Shown: positions 17,296-24,992, numbered from the stretch's first letter. The stretch is DNA of 41,508 bases from Lachnospiraceae bacterium MC2017 (GCA_000701625.1 JNJK01000036.1:1-41508); one strand, 5' to 3'. Numbers and translations: made by a program. Notes: a model not told the origin generated them from the letters alone.

Positions 17296-18036
17296 TCAAT
17301 AATTAATATCCCACGCGTTTTTGGGATTTTCGACCCGTTCATCTGATTTTACGGTCGAATTCTTTACTCGTATAACTCTATCTGCAATCTCTGCACATGC
17401 ACTGTTATGTGTTACCATGACAACAGTTCTGCCCTTTTCATGGCTTTCCTTCTGCAATAATTCCAGTATTTCACATCCGGTATTTGTATCAAGCGCACCT
17501 GTAGGCTCATCGCATAATAATAACCTCGGATTTTTCGCAAGTGCTCTTGCTATGGATATTCTCTGCTGTTCACCTCCGGACATCTGTGATGGAAAGTGGT
17601 ACATTCTCTTAGTCAGTCCAACTGCAGCGATCGCGTCTTCCGGACGCATCACCTCTATTTTACCTGTATTCCACACAGATTTCCTTCGTGAATTTGCACG
17701 AACATCTTTCATCAAAGCAACATTTTCATATGCAGTAAGCATCGGGATAAGATTATAAAACTGGAAAACAACACCCACATTCCACGCTCTGTAATCCGTA
17801 AGATCATCATCACTGAATTTCGCTATGTCTTTTCCATCAAATATGATCTCACCCTCTGTCGGTGAATCCATTCCTCCAAGAAGGTTTAAGAGTGTGCTCT
17901 TTCCTGCTCCGGAGGGTCCGAGGATCACTACAAATTCACCTTCTTCAAGATTTAGGTTTATATCATGTATAGCATAAAAGCTCTGGTCCCCCATTGTATA
18001 GGATCTTGATACGTTTTTTAACTCAATTAAGGACAT
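17296..18036 (-). CDS. ABC exporter ATP-binding subunit (MacB/LolD type)
   Basis: This 246-residue ATPase has Walker A GPSGAGKST near residue 40, the Q-loop at VVFQFYNLIP, signature MSGGEQQR near residue 152, Walker B LLLCDEPTGALD and switch His in VTHNS. The type matches the ATPases that partner FtsX-like permeases and adaptor proteins. A short insertion (RANSRRKSVWNTGKIEV) after the Q-loop is unusual. It overlaps the adaptor gene by 14 bases. Together with 18023-21825 it forms a complete MacB-like exporter in a Gram-positive arrangement. The substrate is unknown; the neighbouring COG0523 gene and metal-type operator suggest a link to metal stress. Confidence 0.93.
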   Translation of the reverse strand: MSLIELKNVSRSYTMGDQSFYAIHDINLNLEEGEFVVILGPSGAGKSTLLNLLGGMDSPTEGEIIFDGKDIAKFSDDDLTDYRAWNVGVVFQFYNLIPMLTAYENVALMKDVRANSRRKSVWNTGKIEVMRPEDAIAAVGLTKRMYHFPSQMSGGEQQRISIARALAKNPRLLLCDEPTGALDTNTGCEILELLQKESHEKGRTVVMVTHNSACAEIADRVIRVKNSTVKSDERVENPKNAWDINY

Positions 18037-19507
18037 ACTTTGCTTTTTCTCCTACATTTTTATCCGTGATCGCATCTGTTACCACGATGTCTCCACTCTG
18101 AAGCCCATCTGTTATTTCAACCTCATCCCCATTATTTATACCGCTCTTCACATACTTCTTTTCAATTTTTCCATTTGAAATAACATAGCAGTAATCACCG
18201 TCATTGTCGCTGTAAAATGCTTCCACCGGTACTGTAAGTGTATCTTCCGATTTCTCGGTATAGATCGTCACATCTGCTTCCAGTCCGATTATCGCAGCCT
18301 CATCTGCTCCTTCTATAGAAACCTCCACTTCCACCTTTGTCTTGTCGGATGAATCTTCCTTTGCCAGAGAATTGATCTTTGTTACCGTACCACTGTACTT
18401 TCTCCCGGAGATATCTACTTCTGCTTTTTGTCCTTCTTTAATATCAAGAATATCGTATTTACTTATGTCTGCCCTGCATACCAGATTTTCCGAATTTTCT
18501 ATGGTAAAAAGCGGCGTACCTTCCGTTACATACGCACCATCATGGACATTAAGTTCCGTAACAATTCCGGAAAACTCTGACTTTATTCCATCTGCAGCCT
18601 TCACGTAGTCTTCTGAAACCTGTTCAGCTTCTTTTTTGCTCAGCTCACTGTTTTTTTCAAGAGCCTTCTTTTCATCCTCTTTAAGGATATTCCCTTCGTA
18701 CGCTGCTTTATTACTCTTTGCTTCCGTCCAGTTACGTGTTATATCTTCCATGACATTATTTACGTCATTCATCTCCGAATTTTCATCCGGTGTGACCGCT
18801 CCCTCGCTTGTCACGTTCAGCTGTTTTTTTAAGTCTGCAAGTTCAGTATTTAGCCTGTCTATCTCCTTTTGTGCATCCTTGATATGCTTTACATTACTTT
18901 CAGAATACTCATCTTCCGACTTGGTTCCGTATCCTGTTTCTTTATTCTTTTTATGCTGGCTCTCGCTGATCTCTTTTTCTTTTTCAGCTATTTCTTTATT
19001 TACTGAATCGATCTGGCACTGGATCTGATAGCTTCTATTAAATTCTTCTTCAGAGATCTCATTTCCCTTTTCCCTGTAAAGCCAGTAAAGCGCAGCATAT
19101 GCGTCATCATCATTCACTGCTTTTTGATATTTTTGAGCGTAGTCATTACTCTTTTCTACACTTCCCTTATATTCAAGTTCTGCCATATTAGACTTAATTT
19201 CAGCTTCATCAAGCATACGTTTTAATTCACTATCGTCATACTTTACGACAGTATCACCTTTTTTCACTTTATCCCCGAGTTTAACGGAAATACTTTCTAT
19301 CGGAGCTGTTACAGCTGCATAATAAACTTTATCATCAGCACCATGTATCTTTCCGCTCTCTTTTACACTTCCTTCTATCACGGATCTTTTTACTTCAACA
19401 GCACTGTAAGACGGCGCTGCATTTATCGCATGTAACGTGCCTGATGCAGCCATCACTACTACAATAGCAACTCCGACTAATCTGATTATATCCTTTTTCT
19501 TCATCAT
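18023..19507 (-). CDS. HlyD/MFP-type efflux adaptor subunit
   Basis: This 494-residue adaptor is anchored by an N-terminal membrane helix (about 7-27). A biotinyl-lipoyl-like half follows (about 65-90, IESISVKLGDKVKKGDTVVK), then a long charged coiled coil (about 150-300) and the second lipoyl half (SGIVTELNVHDGAYVTEGTP). It ends in beta-barrel and membrane-proximal domains (VPVEAFYSDNDGDYCYVISNG). This is the RND/MacA-like periplasmic adaptor fold as found in Firmicutes exporters. Its ATG overlaps the permease stop codon (ATGA), indicating translational coupling. Confidence 0.9.
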   Translation of the reverse strand: MMKKKDIIRLVGVAIVVVMAASGTLHAINAAPSYSAVEVKRSVIEGSVKESGKIHGADDKVYYAAVTAPIESISVKLGDKVKKGDTVVKYDDSELKRMLDEAEIKSNMAELEYKGSVEKSNDYAQKYQKAVNDDDAYAALYWLYREKGNEISEEEFNRSYQIQCQIDSVNKEIAEKEKEISESQHKKNKETGYGTKSEDEYSESNVKHIKDAQKEIDRLNTELADLKKQLNVTSEGAVTPDENSEMNDVNNVMEDITRNWTEAKSNKAAYEGNILKEDEKKALEKNSELSKKEAEQVSEDYVKAADGIKSEFSGIVTELNVHDGAYVTEGTPLFTIENSENLVCRADISKYDILDIKEGQKAEVDISGRKYSGTVTKINSLAKEDSSDKTKVEVEVSIEGADEAAIIGLEADVTIYTEKSEDTLTVPVEAFYSDNDGDYCYVISNGKIEKKYVKSGINNGDEVEITDGLQSGDIVVTDAITDKNVGEKAKYVLN

Positions 19508-21825
19508 TCAATTCCCTTCAAAGCTTCAACCATATCTATATCCTTTACCCGCGCAGATAAAAAGAAACTAACTGCACTGGATAAGATAACCGTTCCAAGC
19601 ACCGAGTAAAGATATGACGGTGTAAAAATAATCGCTCTATAATCCATGGACTCTGCCATATCCGACATGATCATGATAAGCAGCAGTCTGCCAAACGGTA
19701 TCCCTACTATTACCCCGACTGCTGTCACCCATAAATTCTGCAGCTGGAGGATCCATCTGATCTTTCCTGTAGAAAACCCAAGTACCTTAAGTGTCGCCAT
19801 CTCTCTTGATTTTTCCACAAACGAAAGTATTCCCTGATTGTAAAGAACCACGACTCCAAGTACGACAGCAGCAGTTATGAAGATTCCCATCATCATATAC
19901 ATCATGGCTTTCATTTCATCCATGGATCTCATCATTTCCTTTGTATCCTGGACATCAACTACATGATCATCGTCTGCAAGTTCTTTTTTTGCATCCATGT
20001 TTGTGAGTATTGTAGTGGGATTAAATTTGTATTCGTGCCGCTCATATATGTTCCGATACATTGTTATCCCCTGCGTCGCAGGATTGACATACAGCTGTAC
20101 CACTCTGTCTTTCTGCCATTTATCATCACCGGTCAGATGCCATCTGACAAAATCACCTTCTTTTATGCCGAGAAGCTCCGCCATCTTTGCAGACATGGCA
20201 ATTCCATTCTCCGTCAGTTTCTTATGTACAAATCCTTCCCCCTGGAAATGCATGTAATTCCCCTTTTCTATAACAGTAACACTGCCGCTCTTTTTAACAG
20301 ACCCCACTTCAAAGTCAGCTGCTGTGTTTTCCATCATCTGTCCTTTATACTTGAGAGCATAATCACGTGTGACAGGATATGTTGTGTCTTCTTTCATTAT
20401 TATCTGATAGCTCGCGGTATTAAGCTGCCCATACATCCAGTCGGTTATAAATTCGATCGAATCCAAACATCCAAAGGCTGTAAGGATAAGCATCGTACAT
20501 CCTGCTACACCTACCACTCCCATTCCTGTCCTGACTTTATTTCTCCTTATGTCTCGCAGGTTCCACTGGGTGGCAAAGGTCAGATGTTTCCATAAACTGC
20601 TTTTTTCAAGACGTGACGCTTTTACAAGTTTCGGAGCTTCAGGTTTTAAGGTTTCTGCCGGCGGAAGCTGCAATTCCCTGCGACATGATAAAAAACTTAC
20701 CAGTGAAGATACTGCAACAGACGCAGTGATCATAAATACACCTGCGAAAGAAAGTCTGCTCGATGCATCCGGCAGCAAATAGGTATCCGACATCATATCA
20801 AAGATCAGCTTCGGGATCATCTTATAGCCGGCAAAAGCGCCCAGTATACTACCTACAAAGCTTAAGACAAATCCATAGGAAACATAGTGCAGGGTGATCA
20901 CCCGCTTTGAAAATCCCAAAGCCTTCAATGTTCCTATTTCTACTCTCTGTCTCTTCGTAAGTCTCGTCATGGTTGTGATTATTCCGAGCACCGATATCAG
21001 CATGAAAACGATCGGAAACATAAAGGACATGCTTGTATGCTGGTTCATCTCTGCCCTAAAAGTCTGATAGCTTAGATTATCGTCTTTATCAAGTACAGCC
21101 AGAGTGTCCATATCAATCGCATCACATATCTTTGACGAAAGCTCATATTTTACATTTTTTTCTTTTTGGGATAGTGCGTTGGAGTTATCGATACCCTCTG
21201 CATCGATGATCACTTCATTAAAATAGACATCTTCCTTCGGATACTCGGATATATCCATAAATGCCATGCCATATGTACCGTATGCCGGCATCATGGACGC
21301 TGCATCCTGAAGATAATAGACATATTCCGGGTTTCGTATCGTTCCCCGGATAACCTCATCAAAGGTCTTTCCTTCATATTTAAGCTTGATCTTATCGCCT
21401 ATATCATAACCATTAAAATCTGCAAATCTGTAATCAAGCCATATCCCGTTTTCACCGGGTTTATATTCTTCGCCCTTTTCTATACCAATCTTCGATATTT
21501 CATTACTCTCAACAAAATTCAGATACATGTCTGCTTCACGTGTATCGAGAACTGCTTTTCCTTTAACAGAAGCACGCCTCTCAGCATCCTTTATCCCCTT
21601 TATTTCCCGAATATGTGAGAGATCATCAGTGGTGAAATTTTTACCCTGAACCCAGATATCGGCAAGTTCGTACTTTGTGTAAAAGGTATCTTCTGCCGCC
21701 GTAAATCCGGCAACTTCAGAATCCATTCCCACAAATACGTACAGGCCCAAAAATGACATGATAAATATCGAAAAAAACTGAACCTTATTTTTTATAAGGT
21801 TTCTTAACATATTTCTGAAGAGCAA
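19504..21825 (-). CDS. ABC exporter permease, FtsX-like (two FtsX domains)
   Basis: This permease of about 773 residues has an N-terminal membrane helix, a large extracellular domain (about 40-260) and three helices of a first FtsX domain (about 270-390). After a second extracellular domain come three more helices near the C-terminus (about 650-765). GTLKALGFSKRVITLHY and ATLKVLGFSTGKIRWIL are the paired FtsX signatures. Translation probably begins at TTG 21825, ten bases after AGGAG; ATG 21810 is the alternative. It heads the operon permease-adaptor-ATPase-COG0523 under a TTGACA-N17-TATCGT promoter with a TTAGY-N4-RCTAA operator. Confidence 0.92.
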   Translation of the reverse strand: MLFRNMLRNLIKNKVQFFSIFIMSFLGLYVFVGMDSEVAGFTAAEDTFYTKYELADIWVQGKNFTTDDLSHIREIKGIKDAERRASVKGKAVLDTREADMYLNFVESNEISKIGIEKGEEYKPGENGIWLDYRFADFNGYDIGDKIKLKYEGKTFDEVIRGTIRNPEYVYYLQDAASMMPAYGTYGMAFMDISEYPKEDVYFNEVIIDAEGIDNSNALSQKEKNVKYELSSKICDAIDMDTLAVLDKDDNLSYQTFRAEMNQHTSMSFMFPIVFMLISVLGIITTMTRLTKRQRVEIGTLKALGFSKRVITLHYVSYGFVLSFVGSILGAFAGYKMIPKLIFDMMSDTYLLPDASSRLSFAGVFMITASVAVSSLVSFLSCRRELQLPPAETLKPEAPKLVKASRLEKSSLWKHLTFATQWNLRDIRRNKVRTGMGVVGVAGCTMLILTAFGCLDSIEFITDWMYGQLNTASYQIIMKEDTTYPVTRDYALKYKGQMMENTAADFEVGSVKKSGSVTVIEKGNYMHFQGEGFVHKKLTENGIAMSAKMAELLGIKEGDFVRWHLTGDDKWQKDRVVQLYVNPATQGITMYRNIYERHEYKFNPTTILTNMDAKKELADDDHVVDVQDTKEMMRSMDEMKAMMYMMMGIFITAAVVLGVVVLYNQGILSFVEKSREMATLKVLGFSTGKIRWILQLQNLWVTAVGVIVGIPFGRLLLIMIMSDMAESMDYRAIIFTPSYLYSVLGTVILSSAVSFFLSARVKDIDMVEALKGIE

Positions 21826-21845
21826 TGTTCATACGCTCCTTTACA

Positions 21846-21889
21846 TTAGTCTTAGCTAACACGATAATTCTCCCCTTGCAATTTGTCAA
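21846..21889 (-). promoter_or_regulatory. Exporter operon promoter with operator O1
   Basis: On the minus strand, -35 TTGACA (21889-21884), 17 bases, and -10 TATCGT (21866-21861). Directly after the -10 lies TTAGTCTTAGCTAA (plus strand, 21846-21859), a 5-4-5 inverted repeat covering the expected start of transcription. The position fits repression. Confidence 0.75.
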
Positions 21890-21905
21890 GCTGACAGATA
21901 AAAAG

Positions 21906-21941
21906 AAAGCTGTACCGGTTACCAACTCCCGGTACAGCTTT
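21906..21941 (-). terminator. Terminator of flavodoxin-DUF3793
   Basis: A perfect 13-bp stem, AAAGCTGTACCGG / CCGGTACAGCTTT, is followed on the minus strand by CTTTTTATC. It lies ten bases after the DUF3793 stop codon and separates this unit from the exporter operon. Confidence 0.92.
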
Positions 21942-21951
21942 CCCTTACTTT

Positions 21952-22569
21952 TTACACTGCATATGAGTGTGAATACATATCATCTCCGATCCTGTTGTCG
22001 GCTATGACTTTCATTATACTCACACCGGAGAGAAGTTCTCTCATCATTTTTTCCGTAATGGCATCATAGCACTGAAACAGCGCCGCTGCCGTATCCGGAT
22101 CGGTATAAACTTTCCAGTACCCGTTAAGCAGATAATTTTTACCATCCTGCTCAATATACCCGATCACATCGCCGATCGGATACCCCAGAAAGAGTCCCAA
22201 TTCATCCGGAAATCCCGCTGCTCCCTCCATACATGCCGTATAACGTGATGATACTTCCTGTATCGCATCATGCAGTGATCCGGACGAAAATCCGCGTTCT
22301 CTGAAAAACAACATATTTTTGTTGTCTCTAAGTATCCGCTCCAGTCTGTCCTTGTGATATATAAGATATGTCACTTTTTTATCGTTCTGATACAGGATTG
22401 CCCAGGACAGACCTATCGCCCGTATGATCCTCAGTGCCGCCGATATCATTTCACGGTCCAGGATAAGGAGGTTACTTATCTTTAATCCTGATAATACCGG
22501 TGCGCACTGATAAATCAACGTATGCTCAAGTTCACGAAAATTTATAATGTCATATACATCCCTACTCAT
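21952..22569 (-). CDS. DUF3793 family protein
   Basis: This 205-residue soluble protein matches DUF3793, found in Clostridia beside flavodoxin and often beside feoAB iron-uptake genes. Characteristic pieces are CAPVLSGLKISNLL near residue 22, LIYHKDRLERIL near residue 70, the FPDELGLFLGYPIGDVIGYI block near residue 122 and NYLLNGYWKVY near residue 146. No catalytic motif is obvious and no function is known. Its ATG overlaps the flavodoxin stop (ATGA), so the two are translated together. The context of flavodoxin and a metal-type operator suggests a role in iron limitation. Confidence 0.85.
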   Translation of the reverse strand: MSRDVYDIINFRELEHTLIYQCAPVLSGLKISNLLILDREMISAALRIIRAIGLSWAILYQNDKKVTYLIYHKDRLERILRDNKNMLFFRERGFSSGSLHDAIQEVSSRYTACMEGAAGFPDELGLFLGYPIGDVIGYIEQDGKNYLLNGYWKVYTDPDTAAALFQCYDAITEKMMRELLSGVSIMKVIADNRIGDDMYSHSYAV

Positions 22570-22997
22570 GCTTTAACAAGTGCCTGACCCAGGGCTTCGC
22601 AATCACTCATGGCATCATCATCAGGTGCATTATTAGCAATGACCCCTTCACCGTTTACAACAGTTGCTCCATCAGATGATACTCTGTCCTGCCATGATGT
22701 CATCCACTCTCCGGATCCCCATCCATAGGAACCGAACAATGCAACCTTCTTGCCTCCGATAAGGCCATCAAGTTCAGCCATGAAAGGCTCAACTTCTCCC
22801 TCTTCCAATACCTCTGCTCCCATTGCAGGACAGCCAAGTGCAAATCTGTCATCCTTTGCAAGGTCAGCCGCAGAAAGCTCACTGAACCCTAAGAGGCTTG
22901 CCTTTCCTCCGGCTGCCTGAATTCCCTTCGCAACAGCCTCTGCCATAGCCTGTGTATTACCTGTTCCGCTCCAATATACAACCTTTATCTCTGCCAT
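22566..22997 (-). CDS. Flavodoxin
   Basis: This 143-residue flavodoxin has the FMN phosphate loop WSGTGNTQAMAEAV at residues 9-22, the first isoalloxazine loop at LGCPAMGAEVLEE near residue 54 and the second at SYGWGSGEWMTSWQD near residue 90. It is a short-chain type. Flavodoxin carries electrons in place of ferredoxin and is commonly induced by iron shortage. It is the first gene of a two-gene unit with DUF3793, transcribed from a promoter with two operators. Confidence 0.96.
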   Translation of the reverse strand: MAEIKVVYWSGTGNTQAMAEAVAKGIQAAGGKASLLGFSELSAADLAKDDRFALGCPAMGAEVLEEGEVEPFMAELDGLIGGKKVALFGSYGWGSGEWMTSWQDRVSSDGATVVNGEGVIANNAPDDDAMSDCEALGQALVKA

Positions 22998-23023
22998 TTT
23001 TAGTCATTCCTTTCAATCATTTA

Positions 23024-23075
23024 TTAGTATAAACTAACTATATAAGATATTAGCACTAGCTAACAGCAATCACAA
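23024..23075 (-). promoter_or_regulatory. Flavodoxin promoter with operators O2 and O3
   Basis: On the minus strand, -35 TTGTGA (23075-23070), 17 bases, and -10 TAATAT (23052-23047). O3, TTAGCACTAGCTAA (23050-23063), covers the spacer and -10. O2, TTAGTATAAACTAA (23024-23037), lies just after the expected start of transcription near 23040. Both are perfect 5-4-5 inverted repeats, 26 bp apart centre to centre. Confidence 0.8.
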
Positions 23076-23084
23076 GTGTTTTCA

Positions 23085-23100
23085 TGATAATTGTTTATCA
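23085..23100. promoter_or_regulatory. Palindrome resembling a Fur box
   Basis: TGATAATTGTTTATCA is a perfect inverted repeat (TGATAA / TTATCA) ten bases upstream of the flavodoxin -35. It is one base longer than the 7-1-7 Fur consensus, so identity as a Fur site is uncertain. Confidence 0.4.
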
Positions 23101-23145
23101 ATAAGCAGTAATTGAGGGAATTTCAACGAAATATCCTATAAACAA

Positions 23146-23223
23146 GTTACGCTAGGCTCGATAAGACCTCGCCAAGCGAACTTGCATAGCACGCACTAAG
23201 CTCGAAAATACCTCGCTAAGTGC
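23146..23223. repeat. Two REP-like palindromic repeats
   Basis: Units 23146-23181 and 23193-23223 share CTCGA-nAAnA-CCTCGC within imperfect inverted-repeat arms (GTTACGCTAGGC / GCCAAGCGAAC and GCACTAAGC / GCTAAGTGC). Each has the same type of mismatch in the arm and the same loop. They lie between the sRNA terminator and the flavodoxin promoter, in neither predicted transcript. They look like dispersed intergenic palindromes. Confidence 0.6.
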
Positions 23224-23234
23224 TCCGCATAAGT

Positions 23235-23317
23235 AAAAACAGTCGCGGCTGGCTCGACCGCGACTGCATTCTGAATAGGAGAAATCTAAATTTTACTTAT
23301 CGTTAGTTTTTGCTAAC
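23235..23317 (-). ncRNA. Candidate metal-regulated small RNA 1 (~83 nt)
   Basis: A promoter (23324-23352) and a strong terminator (23235-23266) bracket about 83 bases without a convincing coding frame. The RNA would start with a hairpin, GUUAG-CAAAAA-CUAAC. A mostly unpaired stretch containing UCUCCUAUU follows (23274-23282 on the plus strand), complementary to Shine-Dalgarno sequences. It ends in CAGUCGCGG-N9-CCGCGACUG-UUUUU. In addition AUAAGUAAAA (23291-23300) is perfectly complementary to UUUUACUUAU at the 3' end (23229-23238), giving an alternative long-range helix. Architecture and regulation recall Fur-controlled FsrA of Bacillus subtilis, but no homology is claimed. Confidence 0.6.
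23240..23266 (-). terminator. Terminator of candidate sRNA 1
   Basis: A perfect 9-bp GC-rich stem, CAGTCGCGG / CCGCGACTG, with a 9-base loop is followed on the minus strand by TTTTTAC. No gene precedes it on this strand other than the predicted small RNA. Confidence 0.88.
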
Positions 23318-23352
23318 AAGGTTATATTAGCACTAACTAACGCACATGTCAA
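23303..23352 (-). promoter_or_regulatory. Promoter of candidate sRNA 1 with operators O4 and O5
   Basis: On the minus strand, -35 TTGACA (23352-23347), 17 bases, and -10 TAATAT (23329-23324). O5, TTAGCACTAACTAA (23327-23340), overlaps the spacer and -10. O4, TTAGTTTTTGCTAA (23303-23316), covers the transcription start. The layout is nearly the same as at flavodoxin, with centres 24 bp apart. Confidence 0.78.
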
Positions 23353-23374
23353 CACTCACTTTAAATATAAAAAG

Positions 23375-23401
23375 CCGATAACCATAGAGCATGGTTATCG
23401 G
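23375..23401. terminator. Terminator at the end of the sugar operon
   Basis: A perfect 11-bp stem, CCGATAACCAT / ATGGTTATCGG, with a 5-base loop. T-rich tracts follow on both strands (CTTTTTAT on the minus strand, TATTTTTATTTT on the plus strand). It lies 6 bases beyond the last gene of the sugar operon. Confidence 0.92.
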
Positions 23402-23406
23402 TATTT

Positions 23407-24033
23407 TTATTTTGCCAAAAGATCTCTAAAAACATCTTCTAACGGTACTTTAGAGAAATCCGTCACATCTGTCCTTACTGTTCTGCCCAGCGCGATATTA
23501 TAATCGCGTCCTTGGATTCCCTTACTGAATTCTTCAAAACTCAGTATTTTTCTATCACTTCCGTTCAGATCTTCCTTCTTAAAATTTTCAATATGGTACT
23601 TATTCACCAGATGTCCCGGATGCCTTTCTCCTCCGTTATCTCTGGTCATACCTCGTTCATAAGCGGTTCTTAGATCAGTATACAGGTATAGCGTCACCGC
23701 ATTGTAATGATATTCTGTTATGAGTTCCAGTAATTTCTGCTTGTGATACTGATAAAATGGGTATTCTATTAATATGGTCTTATTTCGCCACATTAGCTTA
23801 CGGATCGTCAGATAAAATTCCTCAAGAGCAAATTCATTTACTCTTTTCTTTTCGTTCTCGTTTTCAAATCCGAATACATCCCATTCTTTTTCTTTGAAAT
23901 CATCATAGCTTACTTTTGCAATATCATCGTCACCCAGAAAGTTCAAAAATTTTTTTGCGATACCGCTCTTACCTGTCCCCGGACCTCCTGTGATTATGAA
24001 GATCGTACGCTGGTATTCAAACGGTTCTGTCAT
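23407..24033 (-). CDS. P-loop kinase-like ATP-binding protein of unknown substrate
   Basis: This 208-residue single-domain P-loop protein has Walker A GGPGTGKSGIAKK near residue 16. It resembles small-molecule kinases (zeta toxin/nucleoside kinase-like): ILIEYPFYQYHK as the Walker B-like strand near residue 85 and YLYTDLRTAYERGMTRD as a lid. It is the last gene of the sugar operon, and its ATG overlaps the stop of the PfkB gene. A phosphotransfer step in sugar use is possible, but the substrate cannot be read from the sequence. Confidence 0.7.
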   Translation of the reverse strand: MTEPFEYQRTIFIITGGPGTGKSGIAKKFLNFLGDDDIAKVSYDDFKEKEWDVFGFENENEKKRVNEFALEEFYLTIRKLMWRNKTILIEYPFYQYHKQKLLELITEYHYNAVTLYLYTDLRTAYERGMTRDNGGERHPGHLVNKYHIENFKKEDLNGSDRKILSFEEFSKGIQGRDYNIALGRTVRTDVTDFSKVPLEDVFRDLLAK

Positions 24034-24992
24034 ACATACTCACCTCTTATCAGTGCATCTATATTCTCCTTTGAAATCTTTCCTTCCATCGGACCGAACT
24101 CCATGACATTCAGTGCTCCTGCCGCGGACGCAGACTGAGCTGCTTCATTCAGGCTCTTTCCGTCAAGGAGTGCACACAGGAACGCTGCATCAGAGGTATC
24201 TCCTGCTCCGGTCGCATCCTGAAGCTTTACCTTAAATAAAGGCTGTTCGATGACATTTCCGTCCTTTGTATAAACTCTCATGCCCTTGTCGCCCATCTTC
24301 AGAAGTACTATTTCCATCTTTGGATGATCAAAGCATGCCTTTATACCGTCTTCTATACTGTCTTTTCCAGTGAGCAGCTTCAATTCTTCGATACCGGGTT
24401 CAAAAATAGCTGTTTCATCGAGGATCTCATTAATGATCGCAAATGATTCTTCTTTCTTTAAGGGATTTGTCAGGTGCTCTACTCTCACATTAGGATCAAA
24501 GCTTATCTTTGCTCCCTGCTCACTCATCGCCTTAACGGTCTTAACAATTTCTCTTCCATAGGATAATTTAGCAGTAAGAGCACATCCCATTACATGGAAA
24601 TATTTCGCCTCTTTAAAACTTTCTTCCGTAACATCCGGTGCCTTTGCCTCTGTTGCGGGGGTATTATCCCAATGAAAAAGAAAACCTCTGCTCCCGTCCG
24701 AATCATATGAAACAAAGGCGCATGCCGTGGAATTGTCAGAGTCTACCACAACTTTTGAAACATCGACTCCGTCTTTTTTCAATCTATCCAAAAGACACCT
24801 GCCAAATCCGTCTTTACCAACTCCGGAGATAATACCTGCACTGTGTCCCAAACGAGCTACTGTCGATATCATTATCGCCGATGATCCCGAAGGAAAAGGG
24901 CCTCTGAAAGTTCCCGTTTCATGAAGCGGCATATCTACATCGGGTCTCATGATTTCAACCAGCATTTCACCCATTGTCCATATTTCTGCCAT
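24030..24992 (-). CDS. PfkB family sugar kinase
   Basis: This protein of about 320 residues is a ribokinase/PfkB kinase. It has the N-terminal MGEMLVEIMRP strand, glycine-rich FPSGSSAIMISTVARLG near residue 32 (in place of the usual GGAPAN) and the C-terminal catalytic motif DATGAGDTSDAAF, where the usual Phe is Ser. The role could be phosphorylation of a ketohexose 6-phosphate to the bisphosphate for the adjacent aldolase, or of a free sugar or sugar acid. ATG 24992 is preferred over the upstream GTG because AAGGGG is eight bases away. It overlaps the downstream P-loop gene. Confidence 0.85.
   Translation of the reverse strand: MAEIWTMGEMLVEIMRPDVDMPLHETGTFRGPFPSGSSAIMISTVARLGHSAGIISGVGKDGFGRCLLDRLKKDGVDVSKVVVDSDNSTACAFVSYDSDGSRGFLFHWDNTPATEAKAPDVTEESFKEAKYFHVMGCALTAKLSYGREIVKTVKAMSEQGAKISFDPNVRVEHLTNPLKKEESFAIINEILDETAIFEPGIEELKLLTGKDSIEDGIKACFDHPKMEIVLLKMGDKGMRVYTKDGNVIEQPLFKVKLQDATGAGDTSDAAFLCALLDGKSLNEAAQSASAAGALNVMEFGPMEGKISKENIDALIRGEYV

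Noticed and set aside
17280-17342. N-terminal extension of the COG0523 GTPase
   Set aside because: It overlaps the end of the ATPase gene, and ATG 17279 has a good ribosome binding site directly before the P-loop start.
23206-23262. Small protein encoded by the sRNA 1 region (frame starting MQSRSSQPR on the minus strand)
   Set aside because: The ATG lies at the base of the terminator hairpin, has no Shine-Dalgarno sequence, and the frame runs through the terminator.
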